Below, piece after piece: positions 24,087 through 30,644 of a stretch of 30,644 bases of DNA. Source of the DNA: an uncultured Collinsella sp. (GTDB lineage: Bacteria; Actinomycetota; Coriobacteriia; Coriobacteriales; Coriobacteriaceae); contig URRN01000009.1 in the NCBI GenBank assembly GCA_900550185.1, forward strand, positions 1-30,644, in the 5' to 3' direction. Under the pieces are notes generated by a model. That model made no database searches and was not told the DNA's origin. It saw nothing but the letters and a program-made list of their open reading frames with translations. Both the position numbers and the translations under genes were made by a program. The first letter of the stretch is position 1, and every line of letters begins with the position of its first letter.

Positions 24087-25106
24087 CTATCCCAACTGGA
24101 AGAACAGGGCAAGGCCAACGGCACCAAATGCCGCAGCGATAATCCAAAAACGGATGACGACCTTGGTCTCGGCCCAACCCTTCTTTTCGAAATGATGATG
24201 GATGGGCGCCATAAGGAAGACGCGCTTGTGCGTAAAGTGGAAGTAGACAACCTGAATCATGACCGACAGGGTCTCAACGATAAACAGGCCGCCGATGATG
24301 AGGGAGACGACCTCGGTGTTGGTCATGATGGACGTGCAGGCAAACGCGGCGCCTAGGGCAAGCGAGCCGGTATCGCCCATAAAGATGCTCGCCGGATAGC
24401 AGTTGAACCACAGAAAGCCCAGGCAGGCACCGGCACACGCGGTGCAGAAGATGGACAGGTTCACGTCTCCGTGCAAAAACGCCATGGCAGCCATGGCGAG
24501 CATGGCGATCATGGAGGTGCCGCCAGCAAGACCGTCAAGGCCATCGGTCAAGTTCACGGCATTAGAAAGACCGGCAATCATCAGCCAGCAAAAGACAATG
24601 TAGAGCCACGGGAACGAAAGGCCGCAGATGGTGGTCGAAAGCACGCCAAGGTCAATCGTCAGGCCGCCGGGAAAACGAATCTCGGGGGCGACGCCGCACC
24701 AGTTAACGGCAAGTACCGTAAAGGTGACACAGATAATGGTTAGGCCGATCATCTTGGCATGAGGCGTCAGACCGAGCGAGCGCCCATGCGTAACGGAGGT
24801 CAGGTCGTCGATCAGGCCCAGCACGCCGGTCGCCAGCGTGGCGAGCAGCACGAGCACGAGCTCGGTGGTGAGCTTGCCCATCAGCAGGCAGGTCAGCGAG
24901 ATCGCGACGAGGATGACAACGCCACCCATGGTGGGCGTTCCCTGCTTAACCAAATGACGCTTGGGGCCGTCGGCACGAACCTGCTGGCCGATACCCTCGA
25001 CCTTGAGCAGCTTGATCCACCACGGCATGAGCAGCAGCGCAATGGCGGCGGCGATGCCAAGCCCCAAAAAAGCCTGATACGTTGGATACGAGGGATTGCC
25101 GAACAT
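24087..25106 (-). CDS. mraY: Phospho-MurNAc-pentapeptide transferase MraY
   Basis: Polytopic enzyme that transfers phospho-MurNAc-pentapeptide to undecaprenyl phosphate, making lipid I. In 339 residues with about ten spans: DGPKRHLVKQGTPTMGGVVI (substrate loop), GLIDDLTSVTHGRSLGLTPH then AKM (catalytic DD and K), SNAVNLTDGLDGLAGGTSMI, FNCYPASIFMGDTGSLALGA and MAPIHHHFEKKGWAETKVVI (the HHH motif). Complete and typical. It starts three bases after the murF stop. Confidence 0.98.
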   Translation of the reverse strand: MFGNPSYPTYQAFLGLGIAAAIALLLMPWWIKLLKVEGIGQQVRADGPKRHLVKQGTPTMGGVVILVAISLTCLLMGKLTTELVLVLLATLATGVLGLIDDLTSVTHGRSLGLTPHAKMIGLTIICVTFTVLAVNWCGVAPEIRFPGGLTIDLGVLSTTICGLSFPWLYIVFCWLMIAGLSNAVNLTDGLDGLAGGTSMIAMLAMAAMAFLHGDVNLSIFCTACAGACLGFLWFNCYPASIFMGDTGSLALGAAFACTSIMTNTEVVSLIIGGLFIVETLSVMIQVVYFHFTHKRVFLMAPIHHHFEKKGWAETKVVIRFWIIAAAFGAVGLALFFQLG

Positions 25107-25109
25107 GGG

Positions 25110-26534
25110 CTAGCACACACCTTCCACAAAGCGGTCGAGCTCAACAAAGCGGGAACCCTTGACCAGTACAACATCATGTTTTTCAAGCGCGCCGCCCATG
25201 CGGTCGAGCACCTGCTGATAATCGGAGAACACCTGGATGCGGTCCTCGTCCATGCCCATCATGCGCGCGGCATCGGCCATAAGCTGGGCCAGCTCACCAC
25301 CCACGCACGCCAGCATGTCGAGCTTCTTGGCGGCGGCATAGGCGCCCACGAGCTCATGCATGCGAGGAGCCTCATCGCCCATCTCGCCCATCTCGCCCAG
25401 GATAGCCATGCGAGACCCCGTGCACGAAAGCGAGCACAGCAGATCGAGGCCAGCAGCCATCGATTCGGCACTGGCGTTATAGGAGTCATCGACGATGCGT
25501 GCACCGCTCTTGGCGCGCTTGATCTCCTGGCGGTGCCCGGTGATCGTAAGACCCCTAAAGGCAGCATCGATCTGCTCGGGCGTCACGCCCAGGCGATAGG
25601 CAACCGCGGCGGCCTTAACGGCATTAGGAACGGACTGCACGCCGGGGATGGCAAGCATGGTATCGATTGTCTCGCCCTGACAAAAATCGAGCGTAAAGAC
25701 CGGACGGCCCTCGTCATCAACGCGAACGTCGCGGGCGCGGACCTCATCATCGTCAGAGACACCGGCCAGCATCACGTCGATACCAGCAGGCTGGGCGAAC
25801 GTATCGCGAATGAACGGTGTAAAGTCGTCCTCGCCGCCCAAAACCAGCAGCGGCAAGAAGTCGCCAGCGGCGCACATACCCTGGACAATCTCGGCCTTAG
25901 CGCGGGCGATATTCTCGCGGCTACCCAAAATGCCGATATGAGAGGTGCCGATCTTGCTCACGATGGCAAGGTTGGGATTGGCGGACTGGGACAGGCGCTC
26001 AATCTCGTGGAAATGGTTCATGCCCATCTCGAGCACCAGGACCTCGGTATCGGCCGGAGCGGAAAGCACCGTGAGCGGCATGCCGATCAGGTTATTGAAA
26101 TTGCCCCTGGTGGCCCAGACACGATAGCGCTTGGCGAGCACAGCGGCGAGCACGTCCTTGGTCGTCGTCTTGCCGATGGAACCGGTAATGCCAACGACCA
26201 GGCAGCCAAGCTCCAGGCGATACGCGTGCGCCAAACGCAGCAGAAACTCCTCGGGATCATCGGTCAGCAAGATGGCACAGCCTTTGTCCTGCGCCAGCGA
26301 GACCAGCTCGGCCTCGGGCTCACGCGTCATCACGACGGCGCCGGCACCCGACTGGACGGCACGGGAAGCAAAATCATTGCCGTCGACGTTTTCACCGGGA
26401 AAGGCGACGAAAATCGTCCCTTCCTCGACCTGGCGCGAGTCGATAACGCACCCGCGGCATACCCGATCGGCTTCTCCCGTCACGGTTCGGGCCCCTGTTG
26501 CGGCCGCGAGGTTGTTGACGGCGATCTCTATCAT
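25110..26534 (-). CDS. murF: UDP-MurNAc-tripeptide--D-alanyl-D-alanine ligase MurF
   Basis: Adds D-Ala-D-Ala to complete the pentapeptide precursor. In 474 residues: CVIDSRQVEEGTIFVAFPGE in the N-terminal domain, VVGITGSIGKTTTKDVLAAV (P-loop) near residue 113, GNFNNLIGMPLTVL, LVLEMGMNHFHEIERLS, SKIGTSHIGILGSRENIARA with AKAEI holding the carbamylated Lys, and VDDSYNASAESMAAGLDLL. The GNFNNxIGxPL motif and MNHFHEI point to MurF rather than MurE. The start has GGGGAG six bases upstream. The 127-base gap to ftsI is where murE usually lies. Confidence 0.96.
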   Translation of the reverse strand: MIEIAVNNLAAATGARTVTGEADRVCRGCVIDSRQVEEGTIFVAFPGENVDGNDFASRAVQSGAGAVVMTREPEAELVSLAQDKGCAILLTDDPEEFLLRLAHAYRLELGCLVVGITGSIGKTTTKDVLAAVLAKRYRVWATRGNFNNLIGMPLTVLSAPADTEVLVLEMGMNHFHEIERLSQSANPNLAIVSKIGTSHIGILGSRENIARAKAEIVQGMCAAGDFLPLLVLGGEDDFTPFIRDTFAQPAGIDVMLAGVSDDDEVRARDVRVDDEGRPVFTLDFCQGETIDTMLAIPGVQSVPNAVKAAAVAYRLGVTPEQIDAAFRGLTITGHRQEIKRAKSGARIVDDSYNASAESMAAGLDLLCSLSCTGSRMAILGEMGEMGDEAPRMHELVGAYAAAKKLDMLACVGGELAQLMADAARMMGMDEDRIQVFSDYQQVLDRMGGALEKHDVVLVKGSRFVELDRFVEGVC

Positions 26535-26661
26535 TGCAGCTCCCCTGTAAACCTAATAATGCTATCGGCGTATTGTATCCCAGCGCCGCGCATGCGTGGT
26601 GCAGGGCATGTGAACACCCCTCATATGGGACAACAAACCACGCCCCAAAGATTGTAACCCC
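26535..26661 (-). promoter_or_regulatory. Gap between ftsI and murF, possible promoter
   Basis: In a cluster with mostly overlapping genes this 127-base gap stands out. On the minus strand it has TACAAT about 45 bases before murF, which could be a -10, but no good -35 is present. No ORF or terminator is evident. Confidence 0.3.
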
Positions 26662-28527
26662 CTACTTCGTGTGCGGGATACCCAGCACGTCGAGCGCGTT
26701 GGCCATAATGGACTGGAACGGCACCGCAGCGGCATCTGAGCCGCTCGGCGTTCCGTCGAGCGTGATATAGCACAGCACCTTGGGCGATTGTGCCGGCGCA
26801 AAGCCCATAAAGGACGACATGTAGTTCTCCTTGAGGTAGCCGCCGTTCTCGTCGGCTCGTTCGGCCGTACCGGTCTTACCCGCCACGTCATAGCCGTCAA
26901 CCGCGCCGCCAACGCCCGTTCCCTCGGACACGACCGTCTGCATGCACGATGTCACCTGGGATGCAGCATCCTCAGAAATCGCGCGCTCGCCTTCGCCCCA
27001 GTCTTTCTCGTCGCCTTTGCTGGACTTATAGAAGTGCGGTGTCATCATCACGCCGCCGTTGGCGATGCCGCCCACGGCACGTGCGATCTCAATCGACGAG
27101 ACGGACAGTGCCTGTCCAAAACTCATCGAGCCCAGCGTGGCGCCGTCATACTGGTCACGCTCCTTGACGATGCCCAGGCTCTCGCCCGGAAAATCGACAC
27201 CTGAGCTGTGACCGATGCCCCACTTGTCCACATAGGCGGCAAAATCGTCGGCACCGATCTTGCGCCCCACCAGGACAAAGCCCACGTTGGACGAACGGCG
27301 CATCATCTCGCGCACATCCATGGTCATGGCATAGTCGCGCTTGTCGGCATCGGTGACGGTATCGTCACCCACCTTGATGCTCGCCGGCACCTCAAACGAC
27401 GTACTCGATCGCACGACGCCCAAGTCGAAGCCGGCGCCCGCCACGAGCGTCTTAAAGACCGAGCCGGGCTCGTAGGCATCAGTGACCAGGCGCAGGTTCA
27501 TATCCTCGGTCTTGGCGTTCTCTAGATCGGTCTGGTCGTAGGTCGGGTACGAGCAGGCGGCGAGAATTTCACCAGTCGCGGGGTCGGTGACCAAAGCCGA
27601 GCCGTTCTTGGCCTTAGTCTTCTCGACAGCCTCCGCCAGAGCATCCTCAGCCGCTCGCTGGATATTAACGTCGAGCGTCGTCACGATGTCAACGCCGTCG
27701 ACCGCAGCCACCTTTTTATAGGCACCGCCCGCGATATAGCTGCCGTCCCTCGCGCGCTCGCGTACGAGAGAACCGTTCGTGCCGGTCAGAAGCTTGTTGT
27801 ATTGCTTTTCGAGACCCGTCAAGCCGTCGTTGTCCACATTCACTACACCCAGCACCTGCGATGCCAGATTGCCGTATGGATATACACGCTTCATAGCCTG
27901 CTCAAAAAGCACGCCAGGCAGGTTCTTCTTCTCCAGCGCCGCAGCATCGTCTTCGTCCACTTGGCGCTTGATATACACCCAGGTGCCATCGGACTCGACG
28001 AGCTTACGGCAGGTCTTTTTATCGATTCCAGTTGCCTTGACCAGCGCCGACACCGTCTTGTCAACATCCTCGACAAGCTGCGGGTTCACGGCGATGTTGC
28101 GACATTCGACCGACGACGCCAGCACGTTACCGTTGCGGTCGTAGATGGTGCCGCGTTTGGCATAGAGGGTCTGTGCAAGCAGGCGGCGCGCATCGGCACG
28201 CTCGCGCAGTTTATCGGCTTCGACAATTTGATAGTCGGCAAGGCGAAAGACGCCCAAGCCCAAGCCAAGCCCAATGAATCCCATGACGGCTTTGCGGCGA
28301 GGCAGAGGCGCGCCTGTGAGCCATTCGGTCGACGAACTCTTGCGCGTCCTGGTGTTATGCACTTGAGGGCCGCCCGAGCCGCGAAGTCGCGACGCCGGGT
28401 CGTTGCCACGGGACTGCCCGGCGTTGTAAGATTGCCGACCCGTTCCTTGATAACCAGAACGTCCCCGCGACGAGGGACGTCCAGAACCGCGGCCCCCATC
28501 GGAACCGCGGCGATAGTCATTTGTCAT
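26662..28527 (-). CDS. ftsI: Septal peptidoglycan transpeptidase FtsI/PBP2-type
   Basis: Class B penicillin-binding protein that cross-links septal wall with FtsW. In 621 residues: a basic Gly/Ser/Arg-rich cytoplasmic tail (1-78), a membrane span VMGFIGLGLGLGVFRLADY near 81-99, the dimerisation/pedestal domain with AKRGTIYDRNGNVLASSVEC then RNIAVNP, and the transpeptidase domain. Active-site motifs are SVFK at 356-359, SSN at 412-414 and KTGT at 551-554. No PASTA repeats follow. The 78-residue tail is longer than in E. coli FtsI. The start lies 17 bases after the ftsL-like stop with a weak RBS. Confidence 0.96.
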   Translation of the reverse strand: MTNDYRRGSDGGRGSGRPSSRGRSGYQGTGRQSYNAGQSRGNDPASRLRGSGGPQVHNTRTRKSSSTEWLTGAPLPRRKAVMGFIGLGLGLGVFRLADYQIVEADKLRERADARRLLAQTLYAKRGTIYDRNGNVLASSVECRNIAVNPQLVEDVDKTVSALVKATGIDKKTCRKLVESDGTWVYIKRQVDEDDAAALEKKNLPGVLFEQAMKRVYPYGNLASQVLGVVNVDNDGLTGLEKQYNKLLTGTNGSLVRERARDGSYIAGGAYKKVAAVDGVDIVTTLDVNIQRAAEDALAEAVEKTKAKNGSALVTDPATGEILAACSYPTYDQTDLENAKTEDMNLRLVTDAYEPGSVFKTLVAGAGFDLGVVRSSTSFEVPASIKVGDDTVTDADKRDYAMTMDVREMMRRSSNVGFVLVGRKIGADDFAAYVDKWGIGHSSGVDFPGESLGIVKERDQYDGATLGSMSFGQALSVSSIEIARAVGGIANGGVMMTPHFYKSSKGDEKDWGEGERAISEDAASQVTSCMQTVVSEGTGVGGAVDGYDVAGKTGTAERADENGGYLKENYMSSFMGFAPAQSPKVLCYITLDGTPSGSDAAAVPFQSIMANALDVLGIPHTK

Positions 28528-28544
28528 ACTCAGCTACCGTCTTG

Positions 28545-29015
28545 CTACTGAGCGGTCGCGGTCGCGTTGGCGCCCGCGGCTGCATCCTGCGAAAAGTCAA
28601 GTGTAACGCTCTCGCTGGGCTCCACCATGCCATAAGCGCCCGCAAGGTCGCGAATGCGCGTGTCGGCGCCATAGACCGAATGCATGACCTCTAGGTCGGA
28701 GCTCTCATCGGTCGCCTTTTCGAGCGTGTTGGTAAGCTCGGCGTTGCTGTTGAGCACCTGGGCCGTAACGCCGGCGAGCGCCACGCGGGCGACGCCGATC
28801 GTCATGAAGATAGCCGCAATGATGCAAAACGTTTTAAGAACGCTCATGAAAACCGGGCTTACCGCCTGGTTTGCCTGACGGCCCGCGCCCGTGTAGACAT
28901 CAAAGCGCGGCGTGCGCTGCTCACGGGGAGCAACGGGGGCCTGCGGCGTCTCACGATAGGCGGGCATGGCGTTCATATCATAGGCGAGTGCTGCGCTTGA
29001 AGTGTTGTAGCCCAT
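28545..29015 (-). CDS. ftsL: FtsL-like bitopic division protein
   Basis: A 156-residue protein placed where ftsL normally lies, between rsmH and ftsI. It has an N-terminal cytoplasmic segment of about 56 residues, one membrane span VLKTFCIIAAIFMTIGVARV near 59-80, then a short coiled-coil-like stretch QVLNSNAELTNTLEKATDES followed by YGADTRIRDLAGAYGMVEPS, which resembles the IR-x-LA-x-x-YGM-x-P ending of FtsL/DivIC proteins. Sequence in this family is poorly conserved, so the name rests on position, topology and that ending. It would stabilise FtsQ and activate FtsW-FtsI. The RBS is GGGAGG nine bases upstream. Confidence 0.82.
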   Translation of the reverse strand: MGYNTSSAALAYDMNAMPAYRETPQAPVAPREQRTPRFDVYTGAGRQANQAVSPVFMSVLKTFCIIAAIFMTIGVARVALAGVTAQVLNSNAELTNTLEKATDESSDLEVMHSVYGADTRIRDLAGAYGMVEPSESVTLDFSQDAAAGANATATAQ

Positions 29016-29105
29016 GATATGCCGCCTCCCATCCCGAGTACGTTGGTAGTGTGTTTAAGCTTCGTTTATGGTGCGAGCGGGAGGTCCAATATCGCGCGGT
29101 CGCGT

Positions 29106-30071
29106 CTACAGACGCTGCGCCACGCGGATTTTGGCTGATCTCGCCCGAGGGTTGCGCTCAACCTCATCAGGCTGGGCAACCAAGGGTTTGCGGGTGATGA
29201 CCTTGAGTATCGGCACGTTGCCGCACACGCACACCGGAATCTCCGGCGGACACGTGCACCCCTGGCTCATCTCCTTAAAGTGGTTCTTTACGATACGGTC
29301 CTCGAGCGAGTGATACGAGATGACACAGATACGTCCGCCCGGGTTGAGCCACCTGGTGGCGGCATCAAGCCCCCGTTCGAGCACATCGAGCTCGTGATTG
29401 ACCTCGATGCGAATGGCCTGGAAACTTTTCTTGGCCGGGTGTCCACCATGCCGACGAGCGGCAGCCGGGATACCCGCCTTGATGATCTCGACAAATTGGC
29501 CGGTGGTTTCGATCGGTTCTTGCTCGCGGCGGCGCACGATCTCGCGCGCGATCTGCGAGGCGAACTTCTCTTCGCCGTAGACGCGTAGAATCCGGGCGAG
29601 GTCGTGTTCGTTATAGGTGTTGATGACCTCAGCTGCGTTTAAGGTGTTATTACCCGGATCCATCCGCATGTCCAATGGGGCGTCCTCGTTATACGAAAAG
29701 CCCCTGCCAGGGATATCGAGTTGCGGTGACGAAACGCCCAAATCGAACAGGAAGCCATCGACCCCGGGCACCTCGGCCGAGCAAAGCAGCTCGTCCAAGT
29801 CGCCGAAGTTGCCCTTCAGCAGCTGGTGCGGAACGCCGGGAACCTCGCGGTCCAGACGGGCGCCAGCGGCCTCGAGGGCCATGTCGTCCTGATCGACGCC
29901 GAGCAAAAGGCCCGTCTCCCCCACCTGCGCGGCCATCTTTACCGAATGGCCGGCACCGCCAAGGGTGCAATCGCAGACAACGGAGCCGCTCTTTAGCCGC
30001 AGCGACTCAAGCACTTCGCCGAGCATGACAGGTTCATGCCGATATTCTTGTGTCAAGATCCCACGCTCCAT
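29106..30071 (-). CDS. rsmH: 16S rRNA m4C1402 methyltransferase RsmH (MraW)
   Basis: SAM-dependent N4-methylation of C1402 in 16S rRNA. In 321 residues: EYRHEPVMLGEVLESL at the start, CDCTLGGAGHSVKM (SAM loop), FLFDLGVSSPQLDIPGRGFS, PLDMRMDP, VYGEEKFASQIAREIVRRRE, KKSFQAIRIEVNHELDVLER, GGRICVISYHSLEDRIVKNH and the C-terminal GCTCPPEIPVCVCG. All are family-defining. The RBS at the ATG is poor; it lies 20 bases after the mraZ stop, so coupled translation is possible. It is second in the dcw cluster, as usual. Confidence 0.97.
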   Translation of the reverse strand: MERGILTQEYRHEPVMLGEVLESLRLKSGSVVCDCTLGGAGHSVKMAAQVGETGLLLGVDQDDMALEAAGARLDREVPGVPHQLLKGNFGDLDELLCSAEVPGVDGFLFDLGVSSPQLDIPGRGFSYNEDAPLDMRMDPGNNTLNAAEVINTYNEHDLARILRVYGEEKFASQIAREIVRRREQEPIETTGQFVEIIKAGIPAAARRHGGHPAKKSFQAIRIEVNHELDVLERGLDAATRWLNPGGRICVISYHSLEDRIVKNHFKEMSQGCTCPPEIPVCVCGNVPILKVITRKPLVAQPDEVERNPRARSAKIRVAQRL

Positions 30072-30091
30072 CCGTTACCCGTGCCTTGCCC

Positions 30092-30526
30092 TTACGAGAA
30101 GAAGAGGTCCAGCAGGGCCTCATCGTCATCGTCCTCATCGGCCGCGGCGCGATCCCAAACCTCAAGGTGGTCGTAGTTGCCCACAACCGTGACCTCGCGG
30201 TCGAGGTTCGCCTGCTTGCGGAGAGACTCGGAAAGACCGATACGACCGGCGCTGTCCACATCCATCGACGTGGTGCGCTTGTTGATCGCCCTCATGAGCT
30301 TCTGGTCATTAATGTCACGCGGGTTAAAACCCTCGTGGCCCTCACGACCCGCGAAGAGTCCTTCGACCCACTTATCGAAGGCCTCGGCAGAGAACACGTA
30401 CAGAGCATCGACATCCAGGGCTTTAAACACGCGAACGTGCTCTCCAAGCTCCTCGCGAAGGGGTGCAGGCAGGGATAGACGACCTTTTGCATCGAGATTG
30501 CGCTCGTATGCACCAGTCATTCCCAT
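30092..30526 (-). CDS. mraZ: MraZ transcriptional regulator
   Basis: First gene of the dcw cluster and its DNA-binding regulator, forming a ring of AbrB-like folds. In 144 residues there are two swapped-hairpin repeats: NLDAKGRLSLPAPLREELGE near 10-29 and VDSAGRIGLSESLRKQANL near 91-109, both with the family's D-x-x-GR-[LIV] core. The C terminus is acidic (DEDDDDEALLDLFF). The ATG at 30526 has GGGAGGG eight bases upstream. Members usually repress their own promoter by binding G-rich repeats; suitable G-rich repeats and palindromes lie just upstream. Confidence 0.96.
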   Translation of the reverse strand: MGMTGAYERNLDAKGRLSLPAPLREELGEHVRVFKALDVDALYVFSAEAFDKWVEGLFAGREGHEGFNPRDINDQKLMRAINKRTTSMDVDSAGRIGLSESLRKQANLDREVTVVGNYDHLEVWDRAAADEDDDDEALLDLFFS

Positions 30527-30562
30527 GTGCGCCCTCCCCTCGGTTACTCAGATGGCACGTAC

Positions 30563-30579
30563 GCGGGGAACCACCCCGC
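30563..30579 (-). promoter_or_regulatory. Palindrome A in the mraZ 5' leader
   Basis: A perfect six-base-arm inverted repeat with a five-base loop; on the minus strand it reads GCGGGG-TGGTT-CCCCGC. It lies about +10 to +26 from the predicted start of transcription. Its core GGGGYGGTTCCCC is shared with the copy at 30600-30616. Confidence 0.55.
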
Positions 30580-30594
30580 CTGTCGACGTCATTA

Positions 30595-30623
30595 ATAATA
30601 TGGGGAACCGCCCCATTTTTCAA
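30595..30623 (-). promoter_or_regulatory. mraZ promoter with palindrome B in its spacer
   Basis: On the minus strand TTGAAA (30623-30618), a 17-base spacer and TATTAT (30600-30595) form a good sigma-70-type promoter about 62 bases before the mraZ ATG. The spacer is almost exactly an inverted repeat, ATGGGG-CGGTT-CCCCAT (30616-30600). Upstream, TGGGG recurs at 30635-30631, 20 bases from the TGGGG in the spacer, like the 10-base-phased TGGG repeats of known MraZ boxes. Confidence 0.7.
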
Positions 30624-30644
30624 CACCTTTCCCCACCCCTTCAC

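Noticed and set aside
22851..24356. 501-codon plus-strand frame opposite murD and mraY
   Set aside because: Spans two well-supported genes on the other strand and shows no recognisable motif.
24759..26657. Very long plus-strand reading frame opposite murF and the 3' end of ftsI
   Set aside because: It is fully antisense to murF, whose motifs are complete. The translation is His/Arg/Gly-rich with no domain, as expected for the opposite frame of a high-GC gene.

Overview
This is a GC-rich window from an actinobacterium, most likely class Coriobacteriia and probably Collinsella or a close relative. That is inferred from gene content and protein character: a mraZ-to-divIVA division cluster with SepF and DivIVA but no FtsA, plus GC-ending codons and good Shine-Dalgarno sites. 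I could not run a database search. No tRNA, rRNA, CRISPR array, insertion sequence or prophage gene was seen.

Left part (1-6850): a mixed set of housekeeping genes. It holds the 3' end of thiD (+), an SGNH hydrolase (-), a microbial-PARG/TIGR02452-type macro-domain protein (-), a Bax inhibitor-1 family membrane protein (-), a small unrecognised protein (-), a PiT phosphate permease with its DUF47/PhoU-like partner (+), and a nitroreductase (+). Several clear intrinsic terminators and two long inverted repeats separate these units. The nitroreductase sits in a G/T-rich patch with a G-quadruplex motif.

Right part (6850-30644): one long leftward (minus-strand) series. In transcription order it is mraZ, rsmH, ftsL-like, ftsI, murF, mraY, murD, ftsW, murG, murC, murB, ftsQ, ftsZ, [terminator], pgeF, pstS, pstC, pstA, pstB, phoU, yggS, sepF, yggT, divIVA, [terminator]. 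The first half makes peptidoglycan precursors (MurF, MurD, MurC, MurB, MraY, MurG) and the septal machine (FtsL-like, FtsI, FtsW, FtsQ, FtsZ). The last four genes are the familiar ylm-divIVA tail of Gram-positive division clusters. A complete high-affinity phosphate operon, pstSCAB-phoU, lies between pgeF and yggS, and pstS overlaps the pgeF stop in an ATGA. murE is absent from its usual place between ftsI and murF.

Points most worth a second look: (1) yggT appears to start at a non-AUG codon (ATC, or ATT), in frame with the sepF stop just upstream; (2) the mraZ promoter (TTGAAA-17-TATTAT) has a palindrome filling its spacer and a near-copy just downstream of the predicted start; (3) the pst operon lies inside the division cluster; (4) the PARG-like protein has QEA where the family has the catalytic QEE; (5) there is a roughly 108-bp hairpin element and a perfect 18-bp inverted repeat in intergenic regions. 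I did not find a clearly new multi-gene system. Most of the window is recognisable core biology with unusual arrangement and regulation.
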